Positions 1 through 10,693 of a stretch of 64,000 nt of DNA are shown in pieces. Position 1 is the stretch's first letter. Every line of letters starts with the position of its first letter. The DNA is from Acanthopleura granulata (lineage: Eukaryota; Mollusca; Polyplacophora; Chitonida; Chitonidae), in contig JABBOT010000001.1 in NCBI GenBank assembly GCA_016165875.1, forward strand, positions 35,333,011-35,397,010. The letters are read 5' to 3'. Below the pieces are notes generated by a model. The model ran no database searches and was not told the DNA's origin. It was given only the letters and a program-made list of their open reading frames with translations. The translations under genes were made by a program, and so were the position numbers.

Positions 1-165
1 GGCTTCCTCACCCACCGTACGTGGGGAGGTCTGCCGGCAGCCTGTGGATGGCCGTGGGTTTCCCCCGGGTTGTGCCCAGTTTTCTACCACCCTAACCCTG
101 GCCACCGTCATATAACAGAAATGTTCTTGAGTACCGCGTAAAACACTGATCAGATAAATATATAA
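1..165 (+). mobile_element. SINE family B, 5' part cut by window edge
   Basis: Diverged copy of the commonest SINE here (called family B). The body has the 'ggtctgcc..gcagcctg' and 'cccccgggttgtgcc' blocks. It ends with the family 3' tail ('atataacagaaatgttcttgagtaccgcgtaaaacac') and a short A-rich end. The tRNA-like head lies outside the window. It falls in an intron of the TBC gene. Confidence 0.75.
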
Positions 166-385
166 ACAGTGTTTAGGATAACTGTGATAAAATGTAAACA
201 GTATGCAAATAGAACGACATTCAGACTGTTTAAATGTCCTTAAAAGTTTCTTAATAACGTGGATAGGGGATGTCTGTGAAACTACCCAGATAAGGTCACT
301 GTCAAATGGAGATATTGCGACAAGAACATAAAGTTGTTGTGTCAATATGACGTGTGACAAAAGAATGCTCGTTCTTTGTCTCTAG

Positions 386-509
386 GCATGTCATACATCG
401 CAGGACTGTTACTGATGCAGATGTCAGAAGCGGAGGCCTTCTGGTGCCTAGTGGCACTGCTGGAGAGACCGAAATACCTTCAGGGAATCTTTGGCGATTC
501 TTTGAAAAA
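386..509 (+). CDS. TBC gene exon a
   Basis: Acceptor 'gtctctag' at 378-385 and donor GTAAGT at 510. It reads (G)GMSYIAGLLLMQMSEAEAFW and on to FGDSLKK, the helix after the YCQG motif of TBC domains plus the following helix. It enters with two bases of a Gly codon and leaves with two bases of a Lys codon, completed by exon b. Confidence 0.85.
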
Positions 510-3500
510 GTAAGTGTTGACCTACAATCGCTTTTATGATAGACCCTTGACTGTTGAGGTTGTGTCCAGTTCTCGCTGGTGTGGTTTTACCTCACTGTGA
601 ATTCAAGTTCAGCTCATTCTGCCTTCCTCTCTGGCTGTATGGGGAGAGATCAGCCAGCAACCTGGGGATGGCTATGGGTATCCCCCGGGCTCTGCCTGGT
701 TTCCTCGTACCATGACGCAGGCTGCTGTTGTATAAGTGAAATATTCATGAGTATGGAGTAAAACACCAATGAAGTAAATAAATAAATACTGTTGACTGCT
801 ACAGTGGCCGGGTGGTGGGAGCGTTCGCCTCGAGGTTGGGAGATTGGGGATTAGTCCTGGGTCTGGTAATACCAAAGACTTCAAAAATGGTACTTGTTGC
901 TACCTCACTTGGCGCTCGGCACTGAGGGGTTAGAGCAAGGAAACAGGACTGCTTGTTCCTGTGTCAGTGTAATGTGACTGGGTGGGGTGTCATGTCTGGT
1001 GTCGTCAGCATGATATTCCAGTGGGGGCAGCATTTTGGCAACATACAATCGCCCTGCCAGAAGGAGACACAGCATATGTAATGACATTCTAAGGACTCCT
1101 CATCGTCATATAACTGAAAAAAAGTTGAGTATGACATAAAACCCAAGCATATGCATACATTAGTATTTGGGTTTGTCAAGCACTTTCACGGTTTTGAGAA
1201 CATTTCACTGATACCTTGACACTTAGGCTTATGGCTGAAGCCCATGGTTATGCGGGCATTGAGACCAACCTTCCAGAAGTTAACAGGCTGGTCAGTAACT
1301 AGCCAAAAGTCAGTAGCTTCTCTGAGCATTCCTCGTTCCTACACTAACTACCATCATTAAGTGAAAAATTCTTAAGTACAAAAATGAAGTAAGTCTGACC
1401 GAAGAATTTAGCTGGTGATTTCTACTATGATATAAACATTACTTTGTGATAGCTAGATGATAGGGTAGCAAATACCCATGCTAGTGTTCCTGACTAACCA
1501 GAAAGAAATTGTGACATGTTTGCTGGAAAGAAGCCAGATGATCAGACAGTGTATCATTCTGTGTTTTTTTGATGCACAACATTACAGGAATGGGGCACTT
1601 GAAACTGTCCTTTTTTTTGATTTTGACCAAACATGGCAGAAATGAAAACCTCACAGGAAAAGAGACCACCAAGGAAACATGGGTATTTGTGCACGCCCCT
1701 CCGGCTGTTTTTAGAAATCCTGCCAATGTGCTGAGGAGCTTGTGTTCAAAGTCTTCAGAGTACCAAATCACCTTATCGGCATGGTCCAGCTAACATGTGG
1801 ATACGGTCTGCTTCACGAAAGTTAAAGTTCAAGGAGTTAAATTTGGAACTTTTGAGCGTGTACGATATAGTGGAGCTTGAACATCATAAGCAACGTTCAC
1901 ATTTGGGATGGCCGCTTTCTCTTTTAATCAAAATACTACAAAATCGTGGAGTACCCCAAAAGCTGGGTGCTATATTTGTCCGATGAGCTATCACTTAACC
2001 TAGTGGATGCATGCTTACAATGTTCAATATCAGTTTTATTGAAACTCTACAGTGCAGATTCCGTTCCTGTGCAGAGTAAATGGTACAATGGGCAAACTGA
2101 AAATATCAAGTAGAAAGTGTTACTTTGCAATGTTTCAGCTTTATTAGCTGTAGACAGTAGGTTCAGTCTCAAACTTCAAAGGCCACTGATGGGCACTTGA
2201 CAGGGACCTGTAGCTAATTTGACCACAGCTGCTGCTCTGTTGTGGCGAGTGTAGCTGCTGAGCCTGAATTGCGAATGTCCCTTATTTTGTGTGAATGTCA
2301 GATGAGTAAATCGGATTGATTCTGTTCAAAGGATGAAGAATTATGCTGCGGTGTTCAAGAAACTTTTAGCCTACAAACTCCCTGGCCTAACCAAGCACCT
2401 GGTAAGCAGCTCTTGCCCACGATATAAGCTGAATAGCACATTACTTTTCTTACATGCGCATTGGGTCACCAACTCGAAAGGATAAAATTAAGTAAAATAT
2501 CTTGTGGAAAATATATTTATTTAATTTTGTTGCAGCTGCACAACCTTATCTTTTTATGTGTACTATTCTAATTGTTTAGAGTTGATCCTAAAGCAAATAC
2601 AAGGAAATGAATGTCATAAACAAAGAAACAAGTTAAAAAAAAGTTAAGAACCCAGCACCTAACAGTCTACTGCAAGTGTGGATGATCTGCTAATGGTAAA
2701 TTGTTTATGGTGAACTGAGTTATAGTTGTCTCCCTTGTAGAGGTCAGTGGAGTTACAGCCCCTGATGTTTCTCACACCTTGGTTCATGTGTGTGTTTTCT
2801 GAGCTTCCCTGCTGGGACACTGTCCTCTTCATCTGGGATCTCTTCCTTCTGGATGGTAAGTGTTTATACATGACATCATTCAGGTATATTGGTGTGTTCA
2901 TCCATCTTATGGCTGTCAGACTTCTTTGCTGTGTCATGTGTGAGTAGATCCATGTCTATCCTGTACTTGTGTCACATTGTACCTCTGTTTCTTCTGTCAT
3001 GTGTGGTTACATTCATGCCTATTCTGCACTCATGTCACATTGTACCTCTCTTTGTTCTGTGAGGTGTAGGTAGATCCATGCCTTTCCTGTTCTTGCGTCA
3101 CAATGTGCCTCTGTTTTCCTTGTCAGGTTTGAGTAGTTCCATGCCTATCCTGTACTTTGTTTCACATTGTGCCTCATTTTACTCTGTCATGTGTGAGAGA
3201 TCCATGCCTTTCCTGTACTTTTTGTCACATTGTATCTCTGTTTGCTCTGTCAGGTGTGAGTAGATGCATGTCTTTCCTGTACTTTTTGTCATATTGTTTG
3301 TTGTATCAGGTGCGAGTACGATTTTCCGCGTGGCCCTGGCCATCCTGCAGGTGTGTGAGACAAGAATAATGGAATGCGAGGACCTGTCCAACTTGTTACC
3401 TTTGCTGCTACATGTATCACCTGATGTGTAAGTGACCATTTATTTATCTGTTTATTTTATTAGAGTTTTAAGCCATAGCGATTAATATTTCACTTATATG

Positions 3501-6327
3501 ACAGCAATTGGCATTGTGGCTGGATGAAATCGGGCAAAGAACTGGGGAGACCAACGACCACCTGTAAGTTGCTGGCAGACCTTCCCATGTGCAGCCATAG
3601 AGGAAGATAGCATGAGCCTGGCTTGAACTTGCAGCACTCGCACAGGGGAGAGGCTCCTGAGTCATTAAACTGCACTAGCAACAATAACCCCTAGGTCAAA
3701 GAGAGCCCATGTGTGTGACAATAATAATATATGTACTCTATATGCATATGACTCTTTAAAACTTCATGTGAAAATACCTGAAAATTTTTATCTCTCAGTC
3801 AAAATTGGCAGCCGTTGGCATCCGGTCTCACTTTCCATTGGTTCTTCTTTTCTTTTTGGTTTTATTTTGTAAACAGTTTACACTAACTCTTGAACACTTG
3901 TAGCCAGGTTTTCCCAAATGTATATTACATGCACACTTAGCCAAGGGAAATTTTTGAACAACCCTATTCATTTTTTCGACTATTCATACCAATTCATGGC
4001 AATTTTTTCCAAGTCATTTGGGTCATTTCACTTATATTTTATGGTAGGCTCTTAAACAATATCTCCTTGTCTCTTAAGAAATTTTCATAAAGCTTGTACC
4101 ACGGGTGGATCACATGTTAAACCTTATATTAACCTTATCGTTGAACCTTATTCCTTTATTTGTATTTTGAGTAGATGCTGCTACGAAAACTTGGTGCCAG
4201 TGATTTTGGAAATCCACATTGAGCCATGGGAGATAAAGTCTCTGCTTGCAGTCATCTCGGAGGAGGAGGTGATACGACAGAAGCGCAAGAGGATTCTGTC
4301 TGGGGATTCGCAGAGCAGTGGAGATGGGGATGCCAAGAGACCGAAAAGTGATTCATTAGATTTAAAGGCCAAAAACTGGCTGGTATTGCAAGCCTGCAAA
4401 TGGGTTCCTGACATTTTTGAAAACACCTCTTTAGATGACAGGGTATGACCATGTTGTCCATGTTAGACATACTGGAAAAAGGTCTCTTGGGTCGTACCAT
4501 TTTCACCAACGGGGTGTTTTCAGAAATGTCAGGCACCTGTTTGCAGGCTTGTATTGGAATCACCATCTGTAAGTTAAAAAAAACTTACCTATTGTATGCT
4601 ATCAATTACACTAAGTAAATGAAAATTTGTGCCCCAAATAGTGTAAACTAATGTCATATGATATTATTTTTGGTGTAGAAACTTTTCCAGTGGGATGTCA
4701 TCCTACCTACCAAGTCAACCCGCTAAACAACTTTCTAAAATCAGTAGAGCCCTCAAAATGAGAAGCAACTTAGTCAGGACGAATTTTGAGGTCGTTTAGG
4801 ATAAGTGTTTATCTAGCCTTTGCAGAACGAACCTGTGGATTAGATATTTTATAATTTTGTTACGCTTCAGTGCAGCCTTCTGTGAAGTCTTCAGCTTCCC
4901 CATCCATCTTCAGAAGATTGTTCAACTTTATGACTGGAAGGACTGAGCCGAGTCAAAAACCAGCAAAGCGCAGTCACACTCAGCGCCTTCTGCAGAGAGC
5001 GCACACTGAGCGAGTGACCCGCAGGCGACATGCGCAGTCAGTCACACCGGGCCCATCCAGTGAAGAGTACGGAGGAACGCCGGGAACACCTGCTGATGAC
5101 AACCTACATCATAAGTATGTGTGTGGCCAGTGGTATGTCGTTATACATGTATATACACACACCTGGGGCAGAGGTTAACACAATGATTGAAATGATCAGC
5201 ATACTTCCTCTCTTAAATGTATTTCCTTCTTAAAAGAAGAGGCCACAGTTTCTTTTACTTGTATTGTGTTTATTCTCTTCCTCACATCCTCACTAGGCTT
5301 ACATGATATACATGTTCTTCCTCACAGTCTCACTGTGCTTACTTGACACACATGTTCTTCCTCACAGTCCCACTGGGCCTACATGACACACATGTTCATC
5401 CTCACAGTCCCACTGGGCCTACATGACACACATGTTCTTCCTCACAGTCCCCCTGGCATACATGTTCTTCCTGTCTCACTGGGCCTACATGATGTACATG
5501 TTCTTCCTCCCAGTGTCAGTGGGCCTGCATGGCGTGTTCTTCCTCCCAGTGTCAGTGGGCCTGCATGGCATGTTCTTCCTCCCAGTGTCAGTGGGCCTGC
5601 ATGGCGTGTTCTTCCTCTCAGTGTCAGTGGGCCTGCATGGCGTGTTCTTCCTCCCAGTGTCAGTGGGCCTGCATGGCGTGTTCTTCCTCCCAGTGTCAGT
5701 GGGCCTGCATGGCGTGTTCTTCCTCCCAGTGTCAGTGGGCCTGCATGGCGTGTTCTTCCTCCCAGTGTCAGTGGGCCTGCATGGCGTGTTCTTCCTCCCA
5801 GTGTCAGTGTGCTTCATGTTATACTGCCCTACAATGACAAAAAGAAGCAAGTGACAACAGGAAAATTTTCCAAATTTGGATCTTGAGTGTCACCAGTTTA
5901 TAAGACTTATATTATTTTGCAACACTCTCCCAGTGATCCTCCTTTTCACCACGTGTAAATAATAGAGGCTTTGGCAAAATAAATTTGATATTAACTCTAA
6001 TTTGCTTTCCAGAGTTAAGTAAAACTTTTGGTCATTAAAACAAATTTGAATGTCACCTGCTTCTGGGTTGTCATTCCAATTCAGTGTAATGTTCTCAAAG
6101 TCACATGGTGACACTGTTCCCTACTATTTATCCCCGTCACCTACATTGTTACCATTTGTGTTTTACCTTGCAGTCGTGCCCGTGAGGAGTTCACCTTCAG
6201 GATGTTCAACACCCCAGCCCCTGTGCGGAGATCTCAGGGTCGCCAGTTGCTCTTGTCCCACAGTGCAGTCCACAGTCCCGAAATTGAGCTGGAGGCCATG
6301 ACCTCATCACAAGACAATGATTGGTGA
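386..6327 (+). CDS. TBC-domain Rab GTPase-activating protein, C-terminal seven exons (5' part outside window)
   Basis: Spliced gene; coding exons 386-509, 2332-2401, 2741-2855, 3310-3427, 4175-~4442 (end uncertain), 4876-5114 and 6174-6327. Exons one to four join in compatible phases and encode the second half of a TBC domain: GMSYIAGLLL, then LPGLTKHL, the block PWFMCVFSELPCWDTVLFIW followed by DLFLLDG, and TIFRVALAILQ. TBC proteins accelerate GTP hydrolysis by Rab GTPases on membranes, using an Arg finger and a Gln finger. The Arg-finger exon and the Gln of the YxQ motif lie upstream of the window, so activity cannot be judged. After the domain comes a Lys/Arg/Ser-rich, low-complexity tail ending SQDNDW and a TGA at 6325-6327. 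Membership in TBC is clear; the subfamily is not recognised. The fifth exon's donor is unsettled because an inverted repeat overlaps it. Confidence 0.85.
595..790 (+). mobile_element. SINE family B copy
   Basis: It has the B-box-like 'gaattcaagttcagctcat', the family body and the 3' tail 'gtataagtgaaatattcatgagtatggagtaaaacaccaat' ending in AAATAAATAAATA. It abuts the family A SINE that starts at ~803. Confidence 0.85.
803..1165 (+). mobile_element. SINE family A copy
   Basis: It aligns over its whole length by eye with the copies at 17983-18324 and 24573-24915. Shared parts are a tRNA-like head, 'taccaaagacttcaaaaatggtac', 'gtgtcagtgtaatgtgactgggtg', 'ggcagcattttgg' and a 3' tail ('catataactgaaaaaaagttgagtatgacataaaaccc'). 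The B box is degraded (ggattagtcc), so the copy is old. Confidence 0.8.
2332..2401 (+). CDS. TBC gene exon b
   Basis: Acceptor 'tctgttcaaag' ending at 2331, donor GTAAGC at 2402. The first base completes the Lys codon of exon a. It encodes MKNYAAVFKKLLAYKLPGLT then KHL, the TBC stretch where a conserved Leu-Pro-x-Leu precedes 'hl'. It ends in phase 0. Confidence 0.85.
2741..2855 (+). CDS. TBC gene exon c (core TBC motif)
   Basis: Acceptor 'tctcccttgtag' with a good pyrimidine tract; donor GTAAGT at 2856. It encodes RSVELQPLMFLTPWFMCVFS and then ELPCWDTVLFIWDLFLLDG. The PWF..(L/V)F and IWD.F...G residues are the most conserved part of the C-terminal TBC lobe, so this exon fixes the family. 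Confidence 0.9.
3310..3427 (+). CDS. TBC gene exon d
   Basis: Acceptor 'gttgtatcag' ends at 3309; donor GTAAGT at 3428. Joined to exon c it completes Gly, then gives ASTIFRVALAILQVCETRI and a Leu-rich segment (NLLPLLLHVSPDV). IFRVALAIL is the standard TBC helix after the WD motif. The intron before it holds a degenerate ~60-bp repeat built on 'gatccatgcctttcctgtact' (2948-3300). Confidence 0.85.
3440..3690 (-). mobile_element. SINE family B copy, reverse orientation
   Basis: Reverse complement of family B: T-rich end at 3440-3465, tail complement 'aatatttcacttatatgacagc', then the body and the complement of the B-box region ('gcttgaacttgcagc'). It sits in the intron just after exon d of the TBC gene. 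Confidence 0.8.
4175..4442 (+). CDS. TBC gene exon e (3' end uncertain)
   Basis: The acceptor 'tttgagtag' ends at 4174, and the first base completes the Val codon of exon d. It encodes CCYENLVPVILEIHIEPWEI, then KSLLAV and a basic, Ser-rich run (RQKRKRILSGDSQSSGDGDA). Two ends fit the next exon. A GTATGA donor at 4443 (phase 0) pairs with acceptor 4875, or a weak GTGATT donor at 4348 (phase 1) pairs with acceptor 4870. The longer version includes most of the left arm of an inverted repeat (4382-4450), so about 20 residues may be repeat-derived. cDNA would decide. Confidence 0.7.
4382..4557. repeat. Imperfect inverted repeat, ~69-bp arms, 39-bp spacer
   Basis: The left arm 4382-4450 and the reverse complement of 4490-4557 align at roughly three quarters identity. 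Both contain 'caagcctgcaaa', 'cctgacattt' and 'tgaaaacacc'. It overlaps the end of TBC exon e. It could be a small foldback element or a local inverted duplication. Confidence 0.85.
4676..4790 (-). repeat. Dispersed repeat R2, reverse copy
   Basis: Its reverse complement ('cctgactaagttgct..', 'ggtaggatgacatcccactggaaaa') matches 38945-39060, with further copies near 31.0, 45.2 and 56.8 kb. Intronic. The similarity may extend left to ~4600. Confidence 0.7.
4876..5114 (+). CDS. TBC gene exon f
   Basis: The start is either 4871 (after TTCAG) or 4876 (after GTGCAG), depending on the upstream donor. The donor is GTATGT at 5115. It encodes PSVKSSASPSIFRRLFNFMT, then a His/Arg/Thr/Gln-rich segment and TPGPSSEEYGGTPGTPADDN. 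Low complexity and high in basic and Ser/Thr residues, this is likely disordered tail. It leaves two bases that join the next exon in frame. Confidence 0.75.
5290..5815. repeat. 36-bp minisatellite in a TBC intron
   Basis: The unit is 'cccagtgtcagtgggcctgcatggcgtgttcttcct'. About eight nearly identical 36-bp units run from ~5507 to 5815. Upstream (5290-5506) lie older, diverged ~40-bp relatives ('acatgacacacatgttcttcctcacagtcccactgggcct'). Because 36 is divisible by three and the unit lacks stops, several frames stay open; none is a gene. Confidence 0.95.
6174..6327 (+). CDS. TBC gene terminal coding exon
   Basis: Acceptor 'ttttaccttgcag' ends at 6173. Joined to exon f it reads N-RAREEFTFRMFNTPAPVRRS, then a short acidic end (EIELEAMTSSQDNDW) and TGA at 6325-6327. 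The stop codon lies inside the first unit of a 50-bp tandem repeat that makes up the start of the 3' UTR. Confidence 0.8.
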
Positions 6328-6460
6328 CTGCCTGACCCAGGGGACTGATCACTGTCACTCACATGGATGAACGGTGACTGCCAGACCCAGGGGACTGATC
6401 ACTGTCACTCACATAGATGAACGGTGACTGCCAGACCCAGAGGACTGATCACTGTCGCAT
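6323..6460. repeat. 50-bp tandem repeat beginning at the TBC stop codon
   Basis: About 2.7 copies of a 50-bp unit starting ggtgactgcc and ending atggatgaac. The first unit contains the TGA stop of the TBC gene. Confidence 0.9.
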
Positions 6461-8985
6461 ACACAGGCTGTAATTTTTTCAAAACCCTAAGGGAATGAAA
6501 TGCTGTTCATGTGAAAACAGACCTACATAACCCATTGTTCGTTTACGTCGTTCTAACTCTGCGCGAACCTTAGGTTACACGAAAGGTTACGTCTATCATA
6601 CTGTGTGGCAGAAACTAGCAACTTCAGATCAATTGGCTATCTGTGAGTATTATGGGCTATATACAACACGCAGGCCACGGAATTTGGCACGAACGAAATT
6701 ATTGTTCCCTCGTCGGTTATGTGGAGTGTAATTGTGCGGACAGATAAGACACCTGATAAGACATTGTCACCTGTTGTTTCATCATTATCATTTAAACATG
6801 TGGAATCTGTTGCTAATCCTATCAGATCTGTCCAAACCTCACAGCCACATACAATGAAACACAAAAATGTTACTGTGATATACACTCGCGTGACCTATGT
6901 AAGGCCATGGGGAAAATGGGAATTACATTTTACTGCTAAATTTTGCATGGGTTAAGAAAGCAAATGTCTCAGCTCTAATACATGTATAGGTATTTTATAT
7001 TACTGGCAAAGCAGTTTATGGCTTGCATAATGTGTTTTTATTTTACACTTAAAATCATGTAAATGTCATATATATATATGTATAAGTACTATACTCTCTA
7101 TATTTACATACTAATCATCATGTGATATTAACCAAAATTATGAATGCAAGTGCCAGAAAGTGTACATATACAGAAGTTCATAACAGTCTGTGTCTGGGAG
7201 ATAATCACAATCTATATTTGTGGGATGTAAATGTTAATTGCATCAGTCATAATATCGAGACACGTTTTTATAATGTATTTTGGGGAAATAATTCGGAGTT
7301 TAATGCGATAAATAGCTATTTCAAACCGGATGATTTTAGTATATCACAGATTTTATAAGACTGCAGTATTATGTTTTTGTCAAGCCTTTTTATTGTACTA
7401 ACGAATCTGGATCATGGCTTGATTACTGTAATACACTGGGGTTAGTACACCATAATATTTTGATTCCTGTGAAACATCCTTCAAATTCTGTTCCTAGTGC
7501 CCTGTTATTACTCAAAGTGCAATAAACGTAAACATTCTTTTACTGTCGATTGTGCAATGAATTCTGGAGAAGCCAGCCGAAAAAAACTATTTTAGAGTAT
7601 TATACTGGTGTAAAGTTTACCCCACTAGGAAAGCGTAATTCATACTGTGTAATATGGTTCCTTGTGCTTTCCTTATATATTTTTTAAATGTTAACATAGC
7701 TGACCATGTATGAATAAGTGGTGTCAATATAATATTCTGGAGTAAGGCATAAAACATAAGGTTTTGTAGGTTTATACCAAGTTGGTTAAGACGGGAACCA
7801 GTTGACAGGTGTTTCAGTGGTGTAACACTTAAATCTGATGAATAAAAACCAGAGATATTCTAACACATTTGGTGCAAATAGTTTTCGCTTTAAGATTGTT
7901 ATTTAATTTTCACAAAGTAATAACAATGTTTTAGTTGCTGGCCACGGTTATTTTTTACTAGTTAGCATATATGGATTCAGGACAGACAACTCGTAACAAC
8001 CTGTAAGCTAAAGAAGGGAGACAACTCTTCAAGGACCAGCCAGCTCCTCGAGTCCACATCCTTCGTGCAGTCTATCTTCAATCGACTGCAAAGCCTTTGT
8101 ACTTTTCACACCAGTAATCAGTAGGCTGGTCATAGGCAAATAGTGTGCGTGTTGAACGCAAACATTTATCGGCAGGCTAATGCCCTTTATTGCAACTTTA
8201 AAAACACTATGTACGTTATAGCTCGAAATTGTATATAAGCAACGAGATTTGTCGGTGATTTTGGCCGCAAGTCAGATGAGAATGATCAGCGGCTTCAGAG
8301 CTTTACGTGTAATAATGTTTACATTACATTTTGTAATTTAACGTTGTAATTAGTATAAGATCGGTTTGTCTGATTTTTATGTGATGAAAACCTGTGCAAA
8401 ATTCTGATTTCAGAGTAGGTATAGCGTGTAGCTGGAGGCTTTATTACAGCCTCTTTCGGGGAACTGGTGGGGGCAATACAGGGTTCCATCCTGTATTGGA
8501 ATTTGTCAGATTTTTGGACTGCTGTTTTCCATAAGGGTTTATTGTAATGAATAGAAACTAAGTTTGGGATTAATTTTTTGAATTTTCGACAAACTTATGG
8601 CCATGCTGAAGTGTCGAAAGTTTTTTGGGCGAAATCAGTACTTTCGAATGTTCAATTGTTTTACTAGTTCTACTATAGGGCAGTATATTATAACATCATT
8701 TTTTTATTTTTTTTTATTTTTATTACAAGTTTACCTTTTCTTATTTCTGCTCCCTGTGAATAACTCCAATTGTATGAGAATTCCGTGGCACAGCCGGTGC
8801 AGCCAATATATATATTACCTTTTACATACGGACCCTTTAGATGCGGAATATCAACTACGTAAATGGCTTTTCTCAGACCTTTGAATTTTTTCAAATCTTT
8901 TCTACATAAGATTTTACCAATGAGGTCGCGCGTTTAAATCCAGATCTTGATCATTTAGCCTCGACTTCTGTAAGTCAAGCGGATT
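6461..8985. other. No gene seen; TBC 3' flank
   Basis: AT-rich, with short open frames lacking recognisable domains. AATAAA motifs occur (for example near 7520 and 7840), any of which could end the TBC transcript. The hydrophobic frame at 8597-8884 is caused by T-rich runs and has no family resemblance. Confidence 0.5.
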
Positions 8986-8989
8986 TGAA

Positions 8990-9870
8990 CTGGTTGTGAT
9001 GTGAAAGTATGTGGTGTGGCTTTGGGCTGACTGTGGTGTGTCTGTGATGTAGCTGTGGACTGGTTGTGGCGCGTGTGTGGTTTGGCTTTGGTGTGTATGT
9101 GGTGTGGCTTTGGACTGATTGTGGTGTGTCTGTGATGTAGCTGTGGACTGGTTGTGGCGCGTGTGTGGTTTGGCTTTGGTGTGTATGTGGTGTGGCTTTG
9201 GACTGATTGTGGTGTGTCTGTGATGTAGCTGTGGACTGGTTGTGGTGTGTCTGTGGTTTGGCTGTGGTATGCATGTGGTGTGGCTTTGAACTGATTGTGG
9301 TGTGCATGTGATGTAGCTCTGTGCTGGTGGCGTGTCTGTTGTTTAGCTGTGGTATGTATGTGGTGTGGCTTTGGACTGATTGTGGTGTGCCTGTGGTTTG
9401 GCTGTGGTATGCATGTGGTGTGGCTTTGGACTGATTGTGGTGTGTCTGTGATGTAGCTGTGGACTGGTTGTGGTGTGTCTGTGGTTTGGCTTTGGTGTGT
9501 ATGTGGTGTGGCTTTGGACTGATTGTGGTGTGTCTGTGATGTAGCTGTGGACTGGTTGTGGCGCGTGTGTGGTTTGGCTTTGGTGTGTATGTGGTGTGGC
9601 TTTGGACTGATTGTGGTGTGTCTGTGATGTAGCTGTGGACTGGTTGTGGTGTGTCTGTGATGTAGCTGTGGACTGGTTGTGGTGTGTCTGTGGTTTGGCT
9701 GTGGTATGCATGTGGTGTGGCTTTGGACTGATTGTGGTGTGCATGTGATGTAGCTCTGTGCTGGTGGCGTGTCTGTTGTTTAGCTGTGGTATGTATGTGG
9801 TGTGGCTTTGGACTGATTGTGGTGTGCCTGTGATTTAGCTGTGGACTGGTTATGGGGTGTATGTGGTAGC
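8990..9870. repeat. Compound GT-rich minisatellite, 88-bp unit, ~437-bp higher-order repeat
   Basis: Short subunits of the type 'gtggactggttgtggtgtgtctgtgatgtagct' form an 88-bp unit (for example starts at 9112 and 9200). A variant block containing 'gctctgtgctggtggcgtgtctgttgtttagc' appears at 9316 and again at 9753, giving a ~437-bp higher-order period. The reverse strand is open for 133 and 110 codons of His/Thr/Gln/Pro repeats; this is an artefact of the repeat. Confidence 0.95.
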
Positions 9871-10353
9871 ATGCTACTGATAAAAAGCGTGTTGACAGTA
9901 TGATGGTCCTGTGAGCATTTCTTGGGGTTACTTTAAAAGCTGCAAAACGACATGTGTCCTAGTCTTACAATCAAAACAAAACCCTTCTCTTATCCGCGAA
10001 GAACTGTTCTCATTATATAACCAGATACACTGTCCACTCCCCTCTCGTCGCAGGTAGATTTATCTTTGTAAACAGTCGCGGGCAAAGGAATGTCACAACC
10101 GCTCTCCCATTCATTTGTCTTTAATATGACAAAAGTGAGAGTTTGTCTTGTCTTTTGCAGATGTGGACACCACAGGCCCTGCAGTTTTGCATCTTTAGAA
10201 AAAAAATAAACCGACTGTTATGTTGCTTGAATTAATAAAAATGTGCGTTGACTTAAACTACAATGAAATAAAATCTGTTCTTAAAATGGTTCCCAGTGCA
10301 TTTTTGACCTTGCCCTGTTATGAAAGTTTGCCATTTAATGATGATATTTACAG

Positions 10354-10439
10354 TACCAAACTACGAGACCCTCAAAAGAACACCATCGGAATCAAGAACC
10401 CCTCGCAACAACGACTACGAGAACACTAGTGTGCTGTGA
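10354..10439 (+). CDS. Isolated terminal exon: receptor-like cytoplasmic tail
   Basis: Acceptor 'gatgatatttacag' ends at 10353. The exon reads PNYETLKRTPSESRTPRNND and YENTSVL, then TGA at 10437-10439. It contains two tyrosine motifs: YETL (YxxL type) and YENT (pYxN, the Grb2 SH2-binding pattern). A Ser/Thr/Arg-rich tail ending just after tyrosine motifs is typical of single-pass signalling receptors. Upstream exons of such a gene are not evident in 6.5-10.3 kb, whereas decayed Ig/FN3/TM exons lie downstream. I infer it is the last exon of another copy of that receptor, possibly a relic. An AATAAA follows at 10694. Confidence 0.4.
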
Positions 10440-10693
10440 GAAGAGTGAGTGTGTGGTCTGAAGAGATGCTGACCTGGAGAGCGGACTCAAGTTAGCACGA
10501 CTTTCGTTCTTCGTTATTCGAATGTTGACAATTGGTGCATAGCAGCTAATCGGGAACCCCTCCCGACTAAAGTCATACGGGCCTTGACTGATTACTGTAT
10601 TGTTCAGTTCTACCTTCGTCACATTGTTTTAGTTAGCAAACTAATGACGGCGTGTGAAGTGATACGTTTTAAGTACCTAACATGAACAGTGAG

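Noticed and set aside
9343..9744. 133-codon minus-strand frame rich in His, Thr, Gln
   Set aside because: It is produced by the GT-rich minisatellite; the same peptide pattern follows the DNA period, and there is no splice or start context.
10354..10439. Classical ITAM in the orphan tail exon
   Set aside because: The second tyrosine motif is YENT, lacking Leu/Ile at +3, and the spacing is too long for YxxL-x(6-12)-YxxL.
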